Origin: Dyella lipolytica
GTDB taxonomy: Bacteria; Pseudomonadota; Gammaproteobacteria; Xanthomonadales; Rhodanobacteraceae
Assembly (NCBI RefSeq): GCF_030160075.1
Contig: NZ_BSNQ01000009.1
Location: 988,295 to 1,052,294 of the forward strand
Length of the DNA: 64,000 nucleotides
Direction of reading: 5' to 3'
In this document: piece after piece, positions 8,443 through 17,407 of the stretch
Layout of the letters: every line of letters starts with the position of its first letter
How positions within the stretch are numbered: the first letter of the stretch is position 1
The notes under the pieces: generated by a model
Told to the model about the DNA's origin: nothing
Database searches by the model: none
The model's input: only the letters and a program-made list of their open reading frames with translations
Position numbers and translations under genes: made by a program

Positions 8443-10899
8443 ATGGTGTCCCGCCGACAGTTTCTGCAAGGTGTAAGTGCATTGGCCGTACTTGGTAGTC
8501 CGTTACCGGGGTTTGCAGCACGGTTGGCGGATGGCTCCGGTACGAAGAGAAACGCGGCGACGCAAATGGGTGGCGTATCGCAATATGTCGATGTGTTCGT
8601 GGGCACCGGCGGGCACGGGCACACGTATCCAGGCGCTTCGATGCCTTTCGGCATGGTGCAGCTCAGTCCCGATACCAATGATGCGGGCTGGGATGCGTGC
8701 TCGGGGTATCACCAGGCCGACGGCTCGATCATGGGCTTCTCGCACACCCATCTCAGCGGCACCGGCGCCAGCGACATGCTCGACGTGCTGGTGATGCCCG
8801 CCCAAGGCCCCGTGCTGTTGCAACCGGGCAGCCGCGGTTTGCCGGACGCGAACTATCACTCGCGTTTTGATGGCGCGGCAGGACCGGGGCCGCAGCTGAC
8901 GGCGAACAGCAAGGCCACACCAGGCCACGGTTATCGTTCGCGCTACGAACGAGCCTCCGAACACGCGCGGCCGGGTTATTACCAGGTGCACCTGACGGAT
9001 CACGATATTCGCGCCGAACTGACCGCCAGTATGCGCGCGGGCCTGCACCGCTACACGTTTCACGGTACGGGCAGCGGGCACTTGCTGGTGGATCTAACGC
9101 ACGGTTTCCACGACAACGCCAAGGTGCCCTGCGCCGTCAGCGACGGGCAGCTGCGCTTGATCGGCAACGACACACTGGTCGGCGGCCGGCGTGTGCATCA
9201 ATGGGCCAATGGCCGGCATCTTTATTTCGCGATGAAGGTGTCGCGCCCGTTCACGCAGGCAACCCTGTATTCGGAAGATGTCGCCTTGCCGAGCGGCACG
9301 GGCGAAGCGCACGGCACGCACTTGAAAGCCGCGCTGCATATCGACGATGTGGCACACGCGCCCGTGTTGGTGAAGGTTGGCATTTCCGCCGTCGATATCG
9401 ATGGCGCGCTGCGCAACCTCGAAGCGGATATCCCTGGCTGGGATTTCGAGCACATCCAACAAACGGCCGCCGAAACCTGGGAGCGCGAGCTAAGCCGCAT
9501 TCGCGTCGAATCCTCGTCGGAACGGACGCTGCGCGTTTTCTATAGCTCGCTTTATCACACGATGCTGGCGCCGACGTTGTTCAGCGACGTGGACGGTCGG
9601 TATCGCGGCATGGATTTGGCCGTACACCAGGTGCCGGAAGGACAGCACAACTACAGCACTTATTCGTTGTGGGACATCTATCGCGCCCAGCATCCTCTGC
9701 TCACCTTGTATCAAGCCGATCGCGTGCCGGATTTCGTCAATGCCCTGGTGCGCATGGCCGAGGAAAGCCCGGACGGCCCGCCCGTGTGGCCGCTGCAGGG
9801 CGTGGAAACCGGCTGCATGATCGGCTACCACTCGGCGGTGCTGATCGCCGAAGCGCAAGCCAAAGGCTTTACCGGTATCGATTACGAACGTGCATGGCCG
9901 ATCTATCGCAAGCGCGCCATGGATGACGACTACCGGGGCTTGCCGTATTACCGCAAGCTCGGCTACATCCCCAGCGACAAGGAAGGCGAGGCCGTCAGCA
10001 AGACGCTCGAATACTCCTATGACGACTGGGCAGTGGCGCATATGGCCGAAGCGGCCGGCGCGAAGGACGATGCGGAGGCGCTGCGTCGACGTTCGCGCAA
10101 CTACCGGCATGTGTTCGATACGAAGATCGGCTTCGTGCGGCCCCGTGGTAGCGACGGCCAGTGGCTGGAGCCGTTCGATCCCCGCGGCATGGGACATTCG
10201 AAAGAGTGGCGCGACTTCACCGAATCCAACTCCTGGCAAGCCACCTTTCTCAACCAGCACGACTTGTACGCATACATGAGTCTGTTCGGCAGCACGGATG
10301 CGTTCGAACGCAAACTCGACGAGCTGTTCACCACCAGCTCCGCGCTGCCGCCGGATGCTCCGCCGGACATCGCCGGCATGGTTGGCCAGTACGCGCACGG
10401 CAACGAGCCCAGCCATCATGTGGCCTATCTGTATGCCTATACCGGCGCGCATTACAAAACCCAGGCGCGCGTGCGCATGTTGATGGACAGCATGTATCCG
10501 CCGGATCCCGACGGCCTGGCGGGTAACGAAGACTGCGGCCAGATGAGCGCGTGGTATGTGTTGAACGCGCTCGGCCTGTATTCGGTGGATCCGGTGAGCA
10601 CGAACTATGTGTTCGGCAGTCCGGTGCTGGATCATGCAGAACTATCGCTGGGCGGCGATCGCAAATTGATCATTCGCACCGTCGGCAATGGTCAGAATCG
10701 GCCGTATATCCAGTCGGTTCAGTGGAACGGTAAGCCATGGACGCGCAGCTGGATCAGCCACGCCGAGCTGGCCGCCGGCGGCACGCTGGAATTTCATATG
10801 TCCGATACGCCAAACAAGCAGTTCGGCGCCGCATTGGCAGATCGGCCGCCGTCGTTTGGTGCGGCGGCCAGCGAAACTGTCGCTATCGACGCAGGCTAG
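8443..10899 (+). CDS. GH92 alpha-mannosidase, Tat-exported
   Basis: 818 residues starting at the ATG at 8443, which has a GGAG ribosome-binding site 8 bases upstream; a TTG 21 bases earlier is in frame but overlaps that site. The Tat signal is SRRQFLQGV plus a hydrophobic run. GH92 hallmarks are the N-terminal VDVFVGTGGHGHTYPGA, the HLSGTG segment, YSLWDIYRAQHPL, HGNEPSHHVAYLY and GNEDCGQMSAWYVLNALG, which carries the catalytic acidic residues. GH92 enzymes are calcium-dependent inverting exo-alpha-mannosidases, often alpha-1,2. It closes the mannosidase operon; with GH125 and GH2 it would strip alpha-1,2, alpha-1,6 and core beta-mannose. Confidence 0.94.
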   Translation: MVSRRQFLQGVSALAVLGSPLPGFAARLADGSGTKRNAATQMGGVSQYVDVFVGTGGHGHTYPGASMPFGMVQLSPDTNDAGWDACSGYHQADGSIMGFSHTHLSGTGASDMLDVLVMPAQGPVLLQPGSRGLPDANYHSRFDGAAGPGPQLTANSKATPGHGYRSRYERASEHARPGYYQVHLTDHDIRAELTASMRAGLHRYTFHGTGSGHLLVDLTHGFHDNAKVPCAVSDGQLRLIGNDTLVGGRRVHQWANGRHLYFAMKVSRPFTQATLYSEDVALPSGTGEAHGTHLKAALHIDDVAHAPVLVKVGISAVDIDGALRNLEADIPGWDFEHIQQTAAETWERELSRIRVESSSERTLRVFYSSLYHTMLAPTLFSDVDGRYRGMDLAVHQVPEGQHNYSTYSLWDIYRAQHPLLTLYQADRVPDFVNALVRMAEESPDGPPVWPLQGVETGCMIGYHSAVLIAEAQAKGFTGIDYERAWPIYRKRAMDDDYRGLPYYRKLGYIPSDKEGEAVSKTLEYSYDDWAVAHMAEAAGAKDDAEALRRRSRNYRHVFDTKIGFVRPRGSDGQWLEPFDPRGMGHSKEWRDFTESNSWQATFLNQHDLYAYMSLFGSTDAFERKLDELFTTSSALPPDAPPDIAGMVGQYAHGNEPSHHVAYLYAYTGAHYKTQARVRMLMDSMYPPDPDGLAGNEDCGQMSAWYVLNALGLYSVDPVSTNYVFGSPVLDHAELSLGGDRKLIIRTVGNGQNRPYIQSVQWNGKPWTRSWISHAELAAGGTLEFHMSDTPNKQFGAALADRPPSFGAAASETVAIDAG

Positions 10900-10919
10900 T
10901 ATCGCGCGCCTTGGCGCGA

Positions 10920-10959
10920 CGGTAGGTTGGGAAGCGCGCAAGCTCACCCCAACCTACCG
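10920..10959. terminator. Hairpin between convergent genes (REP-like palindrome)
   Basis: A perfect 12-bp inverted repeat (CGGTAGGTTGGG / CCCAACCTACCG) separated by 16 bases lies between the GH92 gene and the convergent DUF1579-like gene. The GTAGGTTGGG-loop-CCCAACCTAC form resembles extragenic palindromes scattered through many proteobacterial genomes. It could serve as a terminator for both genes, although no T-run follows. Confidence 0.5.
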
Positions 10960-10970
10960 GCCACGCGGGT

Positions 10971-11558
10971 CTATGGTGCCCGCGTGAAATCCGTAGTCCA
11001 GTTCGTCTCCCACGTTTTTCCATCGTCACCGGAGAAAGCCTGCTCCCAATGCGCGGTAGTAGGCGATATGTTCGACCAGGTGAAGCGCACCTTGACCGGT
11101 TTGCCGCCCAGCGTGTCATCGGAATAGAACACGCCCACGCCGTTGACGAAATGGCCTTTGACCGGCGGATCGAGCGGCGCAAAAGGCATGCGGCTATCGA
11201 GCCACCAGATGGCCCATTGCCCAGTGACGCCGTCATACGCACGCAACGTGACGCCGCGATACACGCCACCCGGCACATTGAAGATGCTTTCGTCCTCGTT
11301 GGCCCAACCGCCCATCAGTTTGCGCATGCTGAGGTTGCCGTCGAATTCCACCCAGTCATGGCTGCCGGCCAGGCGCTCCTTCAGTTTGCGGTGATGGGCG
11401 TGCCATTCGCCGACGAAAAAGTCGAAATCGTGGAGACCGGAAAGGTTGGCGGCGGATGACGCGGCTTTTGGGTTATCTTGGTTGGCGTAGGCAGGGCTCG
11501 CCAAGCCCACCACAGCGGCGACGACGGTAACGGCAAGCGCGACGTAGAAACGTTTCAT
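10971..11558 (-). CDS. Secreted DUF1579-like protein, paralogue 1
   Basis: 195 residues with a signal peptide (VTVVAAVVGLASPAYA). The mature part has the calycin-like DUF1579-type pattern: LHDFDFFVGEWHAHHRKLKERLAGSHDW, then GGVYRGVTLRAYD, GQWAIWWLDSR and DDGKTWETNW. The open frame extends far upstream, but the real start is the ATG at 11558: it begins the signal peptide and has GAGGAT 8 bases before it. It is divergent from the WYL-domain regulator gene. A very similar gene of identical length (588 bp) lies at 16781-17368, and the two share sequence upstream of the start. Function unknown; the calycin-like fold suggests binding of a small hydrophobic ligand. Confidence 0.8.
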   Translation of the reverse strand: MKRFYVALAVTVVAAVVGLASPAYANQDNPKAASSAANLSGLHDFDFFVGEWHAHHRKLKERLAGSHDWVEFDGNLSMRKLMGGWANEDESIFNVPGGVYRGVTLRAYDGVTGQWAIWWLDSRMPFAPLDPPVKGHFVNGVGVFYSDDTLGGKPVKVRFTWSNISPTTAHWEQAFSGDDGKTWETNWTTDFTRAP

Positions 11559-11598
11559 AGAGTGATCCTCGTCCAGTTGTGCGGACCATCTTGTCGCG

Positions 11599-11627
11599 CT
11601 AAATATGTCGCCCGATGTCATGTATTT
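11599..11627. promoter_or_regulatory. Conserved upstream element, copy 1
   Basis: A 29-bp stretch between the divergent DUF1579-like and WYL-regulator genes reads CTAAAtATGTC-N5-ATGTCATGTATTT. 24 of its 29 bases recur at 17408-17436 in front of the paralogous gene. The ATGTC half-sites are 10 bp apart. This is a candidate operator or promoter core, possibly for the neighbouring WYL regulator. Confidence 0.55.
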
Positions 11628-11642
11628 TTGATGGGGTCGAAA

Positions 11643-12635
11643 ATGCTGGCGAGCCGTCTCCTGTCGATCCTGATGTTGCTGCAGACGCGTGGCCGCATGA
11701 GCGCGACGCAACTGGCGGCGGAACTCGAAGTCACCGTTCGCACTATCCATCGCGATATCGATCAGTTGAGCGCCGCCGGCGTGCCGGTTTACGCCGATCG
11801 CGGACGCAACGGCGGCTTCCAGTTGCAGGACGGTTACCGCACGATGCTCACCGGCCTCAATCAATCCGAAGCGGAAACGCTGTTTCTCGCCGGCCTGCCC
11901 GGCCCCGCCGCACAAATGGGCCTGGCTGATGTGCTTTCCACGGCACGGCTCAAGTTGCTGGCCGCGTTGCCCGCCAACATACAGCCGAGTGCCGAGCGCA
12001 TCGCCGCGCGCTTTCATCTGGACGCCGGCGCCTGGTTCCACAGCGTCGATCAACTGCCGTCCTTGCCGGTGATCGCGCACGCCGTGTGGGGCGAGCGCAT
12101 GCTCAAGATGCGCTATCAACCTTCTGGCGAGCCGGATGCGCGGACGCGCACGGTGGCACCGCTAGGGCTCGTGCTCAAAAGCGGCATCTGGTATCTGGTT
12201 GCGCAAAACAGTCGTTCCGTCTGCACGTATCGCGCCGCGAACATTTACGACGCGGAGGTTTGCGACGAAACGTTCACGCGCCCCAAGCAGTTCGATCTGG
12301 TCGCGCATTGGGAAAGGAGCGTGCGCGACTATGAAGCGAGCGTCTACCGCGACTACGCCGATGTGCGCCTGTCGCCCGTGGGCCTGAAGCGGCTCAGCTT
12401 GCTCGGCCCGTACGTCACCAGCTCCGCCTCCAGCACAGCCGGCAAGCCCGACCGAAAAGGTTGGGTGCGCTGTCGCCTGCCGATCGAATCGCTCGACTTC
12501 GGCATTCGCGAACTGCTGCGGCTGGGCGATGAAGTGGTGGTGATCGGTCCACCCGTCCTGCGCGCCCAACTGGCGCAAACCGCCGATCGGATCGCCAGGC
12601 TTCACAGTACGCGCATCGCCAAGCGGGGACACTGA
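11643..12635 (+). CDS. YafY-type WYL-domain transcriptional regulator
   Basis: 330 residues. The N-terminal winged HTH of the DeoR/HTH_11 type (SRLLSILMLLQTRGRMSATQLAAELEV-VRTIHRDIDQL) is followed by a WYL domain (RTVAPLGLVLKSGIWYLVAQ, about residues 165-185) and a C-terminal WCX extension. WYL proteins sense ligands, often nucleic acids or nucleotides, and act as repressors or activators. The start at 11643 follows GGGG by about 6 bases; an in-frame ATG at 11631 is possible. It is divergent from the DUF1579-like gene and overlaps the region with the repeated ATGTC element, so control of that gene is plausible. The POT transporter gene begins 3 bases after its stop. Confidence 0.88.
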   Translation: MLASRLLSILMLLQTRGRMSATQLAAELEVTVRTIHRDIDQLSAAGVPVYADRGRNGGFQLQDGYRTMLTGLNQSEAETLFLAGLPGPAAQMGLADVLSTARLKLLAALPANIQPSAERIAARFHLDAGAWFHSVDQLPSLPVIAHAVWGERMLKMRYQPSGEPDARTRTVAPLGLVLKSGIWYLVAQNSRSVCTYRAANIYDAEVCDETFTRPKQFDLVAHWERSVRDYEASVYRDYADVRLSPVGLKRLSLLGPYVTSSASSTAGKPDRKGWVRCRLPIESLDFGIRELLRLGDEVVVIGPPVLRAQLAQTADRIARLHSTRIAKRGH

Positions 12636-12638
12636 ATC

Positions 12639-14183
12639 GTGCCGCGCACTCTTCTCCGCCGGGAAGATGGAACTTCCAACCCTTCGCCCTCCCAAGCGCG
12701 TCGTTCGTTCCAGACCGTTTTGCTGATCGAGCTATGGGAACGCTTTGGCTATTACGGTATCGCGGTGTTGCTGGTGTTGTTCATGGTCCAGCGGATGGGT
12801 ATTGAGGACGCCCAGGTCAATCTGATCTGGGGTGCGTTTTCCGCGTTGATTTTCGCCGCGCCTGCGGTCGGCGGCTGGATCGGCGACAAGGTGCTGGGTG
12901 CGAAGCGTTGCATGGTGCTCGGCGGTGCCACGCTTGCCTTGGGGTACTTGCTGCTGTCGCTGTGCGGGGATCACTTGCAGCGGCTTTTCATGGCGCTCGG
13001 CGTAATTATCGTCGGCAACGGGCTGTTCAAAGCCAACGCGGCAAATCTCGTTCGACGCGTCTATGAAGGTCTCGACGCCAAACTCGATAGCGCTTTCACG
13101 CTCTATTACATGATCAACAATATCGCTGCCACGGTGGCGGTATTGCTGACACCCTGGATCAAGGATCACTGGAGCTGGCATACCGCCTTTGCCGTGTGCT
13201 GCGCCGGACTGGTCATCGGCCTGATCAACTATGCATGCATGGCCCGCACGCTGACGCGCATGGGTTCGTTGCCCGACACACACCCCTTGCGCTGGGACCG
13301 TCTGGCGATGGTGCTTGGCGGCAGTTTCGTGGCGCTGTTTGTTGCGGCTTTCGTCATTCAGCACAGCGAGATCGGCGTCGACTGCGTATATGTCGGCGCT
13401 GGCGCAATTCTCTGCGTTTTCGGCTACATGATCGTAAACGGATCGCGCTCCGAGCGCGCCGGACTGGTGGTGGCATTGATTCTGCTTGCAGAGGCGTCGT
13501 TGTTCTTCATTTTCTATCAGCAGGTGGCGACGTCGTTGACGTTGTTCGCGCTACGCAATGTCGATGGCGACCAGACGCTGTTTGGGCGGCATCTTTTCAA
13601 TTGGTCACCTGCACAATACCCGGCGATCAATGCCATCTGGATCATGCTGCTCTCGCCAGTGCTGGCGTGGATCTATCGACGGCTCGGCAAACGTGACCTT
13701 CCTATCGCCGCGAAATTCGCCATCGGCTTTGCCGCCGTCGCCGTCGGTTTTTTTGTCTTTGGTTTCAGCCGTCATTGGGCTAGCGGTGGGAAGGTGCCGT
13801 CATGGGTCATGATTCTTGGCTACGGCTTCTACTCGTTGGGCGAACTGCTGGTCGCCGCACTCGGCCTTGCGATGATTTCACGCTACGTACCTGCGCGCAT
13901 GAGTGGCTTCATGATGGGTGCTTTCTTTGTCGCGGCGGGCGTGTCGGAATACCTTGGCAGCGTTGTCGCAAACCTGGCCAGCGTCCCGAAAAGCGTCACC
14001 GGTCCACTGGTCAGCCTGGCGATCTACGCGAGACTGTTCGACAACCTCGCGTTGCTCGCGGTTGCGGGCGCGGTGGCTGCGCTGGCACTGCTTCCGCTTC
14101 TGAGGCGACTGTCCGCCATACATGAAACATCGCAGCTCCATGTTGAACGACTCGAAGACGGCCAAGCAGTCACAGCGAGGTAA
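12639..14183 (+). CDS. POT/PTR-family peptide:proton symporter
   Basis: 514 residues, with about 14 transmembrane helices. The hallmark ELWERFGYYG (the ExxERF motif of helix 1) and GGWIGDKVLGAKRCMVLGG (first POT signature) are followed by FTLYYMINNIAATVAVLLTPW (second signature). The family imports di- and tripeptides with protons. The start is a GTG at 12639, 3 bases after the regulator stop, and translational coupling is likely. The next gene (flavin monooxygenase) follows after 5 bases, so regulator, transporter and monooxygenase appear to form one operon. Confidence 0.92.
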   Translation: MPRTLLRREDGTSNPSPSQARRSFQTVLLIELWERFGYYGIAVLLVLFMVQRMGIEDAQVNLIWGAFSALIFAAPAVGGWIGDKVLGAKRCMVLGGATLALGYLLLSLCGDHLQRLFMALGVIIVGNGLFKANAANLVRRVYEGLDAKLDSAFTLYYMINNIAATVAVLLTPWIKDHWSWHTAFAVCCAGLVIGLINYACMARTLTRMGSLPDTHPLRWDRLAMVLGGSFVALFVAAFVIQHSEIGVDCVYVGAGAILCVFGYMIVNGSRSERAGLVVALILLAEASLFFIFYQQVATSLTLFALRNVDGDQTLFGRHLFNWSPAQYPAINAIWIMLLSPVLAWIYRRLGKRDLPIAAKFAIGFAAVAVGFFVFGFSRHWASGGKVPSWVMILGYGFYSLGELLVAALGLAMISRYVPARMSGFMMGAFFVAAGVSEYLGSVVANLASVPKSVTGPLVSLAIYARLFDNLALLAVAGAVAALALLPLLRRLSAIHETSQLHVERLEDGQAVTAR

Positions 14184-14188
14184 CCCCG

Positions 14189-15706
14189 ATGCGTAGCGAC
14201 GTCTTGATTGTCGGAGCCGGCCCCACCGGTTTGGTGCTTGCACTCTGGCTCACCAAGCTCGGTGTCAACGTCCACATTGTCGATAAGACATCCGAGCCGG
14301 GCACGACCTCGCGCGCCTTGGCCGTCCAGGCGCGGACGCTGGAACTTTATCGCCAGCTCGACCTCACCGATGCCGTCGTGGGCAGCGGCCACAAAGTGCC
14401 CGCGGTCAATTTGTGGGTGAAGGGCGAGCGCGCGACGCGAGTCGGGTTCGAGGTGATCGGCTCGGACCTCACGCCCTATCCGTTTTTGCAGATCTTTCCG
14501 CAGGATCAACATGAGCGCCTGCTTGTCGGACGACTCGAAGCACTCGGCGTAAGGGTTCAGCGCAACACCGAGCTGATCGGCTTTACCGACGAAGGCGGAC
14601 GCATTGTCGCGCGCCTACGCGGACCCGATGGCAGTGAGGAAAGTTGGGAGGCCAGCTATATCGCGGGCTGTGATGGCGCACGCTCGCTGGTGCGCGAAAC
14701 CGTCGGCACAGGCTTTCCGGGTGGCACCTACCGACAAGTGTTCTATGTTGCCGATGTCGAAGCCTCCGGCCCCTCGATCAACGGCGAACTGCATATCGAT
14801 CTCGATGAAGCGGATTTCCTCGCCGTTTTCCCGTTGGCCGGCCAAGGACGAGTGCGTTTGATCGGTACGGTTCGCGACGAACGCGCGGATCGCGCCGAGA
14901 CGCTCAAGTTCGAGGATGTCAGCGATCGAGCCATTCAACATCTGAAGGTCAACATCGACAACGTGCATTGGTTTTCGACGTATCGCGTGCACCACCGCGT
15001 GACCGAACAGTTCCGCGTAGGCCGGGCTTTTTTGTTGGGCGACGCGGCACACATTCACAGCCCGGCCGGCGGCCAAGGCATGAACACCGGCATCGGCGAT
15101 GCGATCAATCTGGCCTGGAAACTGGCCGCCGTGCTGGCCGGACGCGCCGGTGATGCCTTGCTCGACAGCTATGAGGCCGAACGGATCGGCTTCGCGCGTC
15201 GACTGGTTGCCACCACCGATCGGGTTTTCAGCTTCGCTACCGCGGAAGGTCGCATGGCGGATATCGTTCGCACGCGTTTGGCACCCGTTCTGATTCCCGC
15301 CATCACCCGCTTTGAAGCGACGCGCGAATTTCTGTTCCGCACCGTTTCGCAAATTACGCTGAACTATCGCGGATGCCCGCTTAGCGAAGGTTCGGCCGGT
15401 CACATTCACGGTGGCGACCGACTACCCTGGGCCGCGGTAACTGATCACGACAATTTTGCCGGCCTCACCGCGATCCGCTGGCAGGTGCATGTTTATGGCA
15501 ACGCACGCACCGAACTCGTCGACTGGTGTGCCGGCCATGATTTGCCGTTGCATGTCTTCGATTGGCGACCGGAACACGAAGCAGCCGGCTTCGTGCGCAA
15601 CGCACTCTATCTTTTGAGGCCGGATACTTATGTCGCACTGGCGGACGCATCCGGTACGCCGGAAGCGATCGGCCGATACTGCAATTCTCGCGGCATCACG
15701 TTTTGA
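14189..15706 (+). CDS. FAD-dependent aromatic-ring monooxygenase (PheA/TfdB group)
   Basis: 505 residues of the class A flavoprotein hydroxylase family. The N-terminal Rossmann motif is VLIVGAGPTGLVLALWL. The DG motif is GCDGARSLVRETVG, and the second FAD motif is FLLGDAAHIHSPAGGQGMNTGIGDA. A C-terminal thioredoxin-like domain of the phenol-hydroxylase type is suggested by the last ~120 residues. It should use NAD(P)H and O2 to hydroxylate an aromatic or polyketide-like substrate, not identifiable here. It is the last gene of the WYL-POT-monooxygenase unit and converges on the beta-lactamase gene. Confidence 0.9.
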   Translation: MRSDVLIVGAGPTGLVLALWLTKLGVNVHIVDKTSEPGTTSRALAVQARTLELYRQLDLTDAVVGSGHKVPAVNLWVKGERATRVGFEVIGSDLTPYPFLQIFPQDQHERLLVGRLEALGVRVQRNTELIGFTDEGGRIVARLRGPDGSEESWEASYIAGCDGARSLVRETVGTGFPGGTYRQVFYVADVEASGPSINGELHIDLDEADFLAVFPLAGQGRVRLIGTVRDERADRAETLKFEDVSDRAIQHLKVNIDNVHWFSTYRVHHRVTEQFRVGRAFLLGDAAHIHSPAGGQGMNTGIGDAINLAWKLAAVLAGRAGDALLDSYEAERIGFARRLVATTDRVFSFATAEGRMADIVRTRLAPVLIPAITRFEATREFLFRTVSQITLNYRGCPLSEGSAGHIHGGDRLPWAAVTDHDNFAGLTAIRWQVHVYGNARTELVDWCAGHDLPLHVFDWRPEHEAAGFVRNALYLLRPDTYVALADASGTPEAIGRYCNSRGITF

Positions 15707-15754
15707 GCTCCCTCATTTGAAATCAGGATGCGTTTGTCGCTGAAAATCCGCGGG

Positions 15755-16624
15755 CTACATCGACGCAGCAATGCGCCCCACCTCCGTGAATAGCGCACTC
15801 GGACGCGCAGCATCCGCCGTCGCTCCCGCGTAGTAGGTCGCAACCAGCAGCGGCTTGCGTTGCGGTGGCCAGATGATGGCGACGTCGTTGGTGGCCCCAT
15901 AGCCACTGCCTGTCTTGTCGCCGACACGCCAACCGGCAGGTATACCTGCTCGCAAAAGATCCTTGCTGGTGGTGGTTTCGCACAGCCATTCGATCAGCTG
16001 TTTGCGTGACGTATCGGAAAGTGCGTTGCCAAGCACGAGAGTTCGCAGATCGCCGAGCATGGCGTTAGGCGTGGTGGTATCGCTGACATGATCGGCGCTG
16101 GGTACATTGAGTTCGGGCTCGATGTGATCCAGGCGCGTCAGGGGGTCGCCGAGTTGCCGCGCATAGGCCGTCACCGCGGCAGGTCCGCCCAGGCTCGCTA
16201 CCAGTAGATTTGCCGCGGTGTTGTCGCTGACGGCGATGGCGGCCTGACAAAGTTCGGCAACGGTCATGCCCGGTGCGCCGACATGTCGACTGGTCACCGG
16301 TGCATAGGACAATACCGCCTCCTGGCCGAACACCACGCGACGATCCAGCCGCTCTGCGCCGTGATCGACTCGCGCGAGTGTCGCGCCCACCAACAGCAGC
16401 TTGAACGTGCTGCACATCATGAAGCGCTCGTCGGCACGATAAACAATGCGACGTTCGCTGCCGGTATCCAGAATGGCCACGCCCAGTCGACCGCCGTACC
16501 GACGTTCCAACTCCGCCAGGCGTTTCTTGGTGTCATCCGCATCTGCCGCGATGGAGAACGATGGGCGGATGGCAAGGGCCGAAGCGCCGATCAAGACGCT
16601 TTTCAACAGGTTTCGACGATTCAC
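15755..16624 (-). CDS. bla: Class A serine beta-lactamase
   Basis: 289 residues from a GTG start at 16624 that has GGAG about 8 bases upstream. All class A elements are present: S72-T-F-K75 (active-site SxxK, preceded by Cys as in CTX-M-type enzymes), S133-D-N (SDN loop), E169-P-E-L-N (omega-loop general base Glu) and K237-T-G-S-G. The GATNDVAIIWP strand also resembles the CTX-M/PER side of the class. The N-terminus NRRNLLKS plus a hydrophobic run looks like a Tat signal. The enzyme should hydrolyse penicillins and probably cephalosporins in the periplasm. No AmpR-type regulator is adjacent. It is probably a resident chromosomal enzyme, since no mobile-element genes surround it. Confidence 0.94.
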   Translation of the reverse strand: MNRRNLLKSVLIGASALAIRPSFSIAADADDTKKRLAELERRYGGRLGVAILDTGSERRIVYRADERFMMCSTFKLLLVGATLARVDHGAERLDRRVVFGQEAVLSYAPVTSRHVGAPGMTVAELCQAAIAVSDNTAANLLVASLGGPAAVTAYARQLGDPLTRLDHIEPELNVPSADHVSDTTTPNAMLGDLRTLVLGNALSDTSRKQLIEWLCETTTSKDLLRAGIPAGWRVGDKTGSGYGATNDVAIIWPPQRKPLLVATYYAGATADAARPSALFTEVGRIAASM

Positions 16625-16780
16625 GGGATCGCTCCGCAAGAAGGGACAGGACGTTGCGCGAGAACGCCATCCTAGTTGCCGTAGCGGATCTTTGGCGGGA
16701 AAAGTTATGGCAAGTTTGCGGCAATCCGGTTCGCGCGTGACGCTCATCGTTGCGAACATCACGCGCGCAGGCCGCTGGTG

Positions 16781-17368
16781 TCAAATCGCTCGCACGAAAT
16801 CCATCACCCAATTCGTTTCCCAGGTCTTGCCGCCGTCGGGAGAGTACGCCTGCTCCCAACGCGCGCTGGTCGATGTGATGTGCGACCACGTGTAACGCAC
16901 GCGGACGGGTTTTCCGTTGAGCGTATCGTCGGAGTAGAAGTTGCCTACGCCGTTCACGAAGTGGCCTTTCACCGGCGGATCGAGATTGCCGAACGGATCG
17001 CGCCCGTCGAGCCACCAGATGGCCCATAGACCGGTTTTTGGATCGTAGGAACGAAGTCCGACACCGCGATACGCGCTGCCAGGCACACTCATGACGTTGT
17101 CATCTACATTGGCCCAGCCGTTCATCAGCTGGCGCATGCTGCATGTTCCGTCGAATTCCACCCAATCGTGACTGCCGGCCAGGCGTTCCTTCAATTTGCG
17201 ATGGTGAACGCGCCAGTTGCCGACGAGAAAATCAAAGTCGTGCAGGCTGCTCAGATGGGGCGCGGCCTGCATCGGCTTGGGTGTGTCCTGTGACGCGTAG
17301 ACGGGTGCTGCGGCACTCATAACAGATGCCAACATGACAGTTGCGAGCGTGACACGAAACGGTTTCAT
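16781..17368 (-). CDS. Secreted DUF1579-like protein, paralogue 2
   Basis: 195 residues, the same length as the protein at 10971-11558 and closely similar along its whole length (LHDFDFLVGNWRVHHRKLKERLAGSHDWVEFDG and the C-terminal DGGKTWETNW). A signal peptide ends at about PVYA. The ATG at 17368 has GGAG in its leader. The leader and upstream region also resemble those of paralogue 1, so the promoter was duplicated with the gene. The next gene downstream on the same strand is the beta-lactamase, 156 bases away; joint transcription is uncertain. Function unknown. Confidence 0.8.
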   Translation of the reverse strand: MKPFRVTLATVMLASVMSAAAPVYASQDTPKPMQAAPHLSSLHDFDFLVGNWRVHHRKLKERLAGSHDWVEFDGTCSMRQLMNGWANVDDNVMSVPGSAYRGVGLRSYDPKTGLWAIWWLDGRDPFGNLDPPVKGHFVNGVGNFYSDDTLNGKPVRVRYTWSHITSTSARWEQAYSPDGGKTWETNWVMDFVRAI

Positions 17369-17407
17369 GGAGTGCTCCTCCTGGGGTGTGGTCCGCATCT
17401 TGGCGCA

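Noticed and set aside
9490-10635. 381-residue open frame on the minus strand
   Set aside because: Antisense to the GH92 gene; the composition is typical of a shadow frame.
11559-12119. N-terminal extension of the DUF1579-like frame over the WYL gene
   Set aside because: The signal peptide and ribosome-binding site mark the start at 11558, and the extension is antisense to the regulator.
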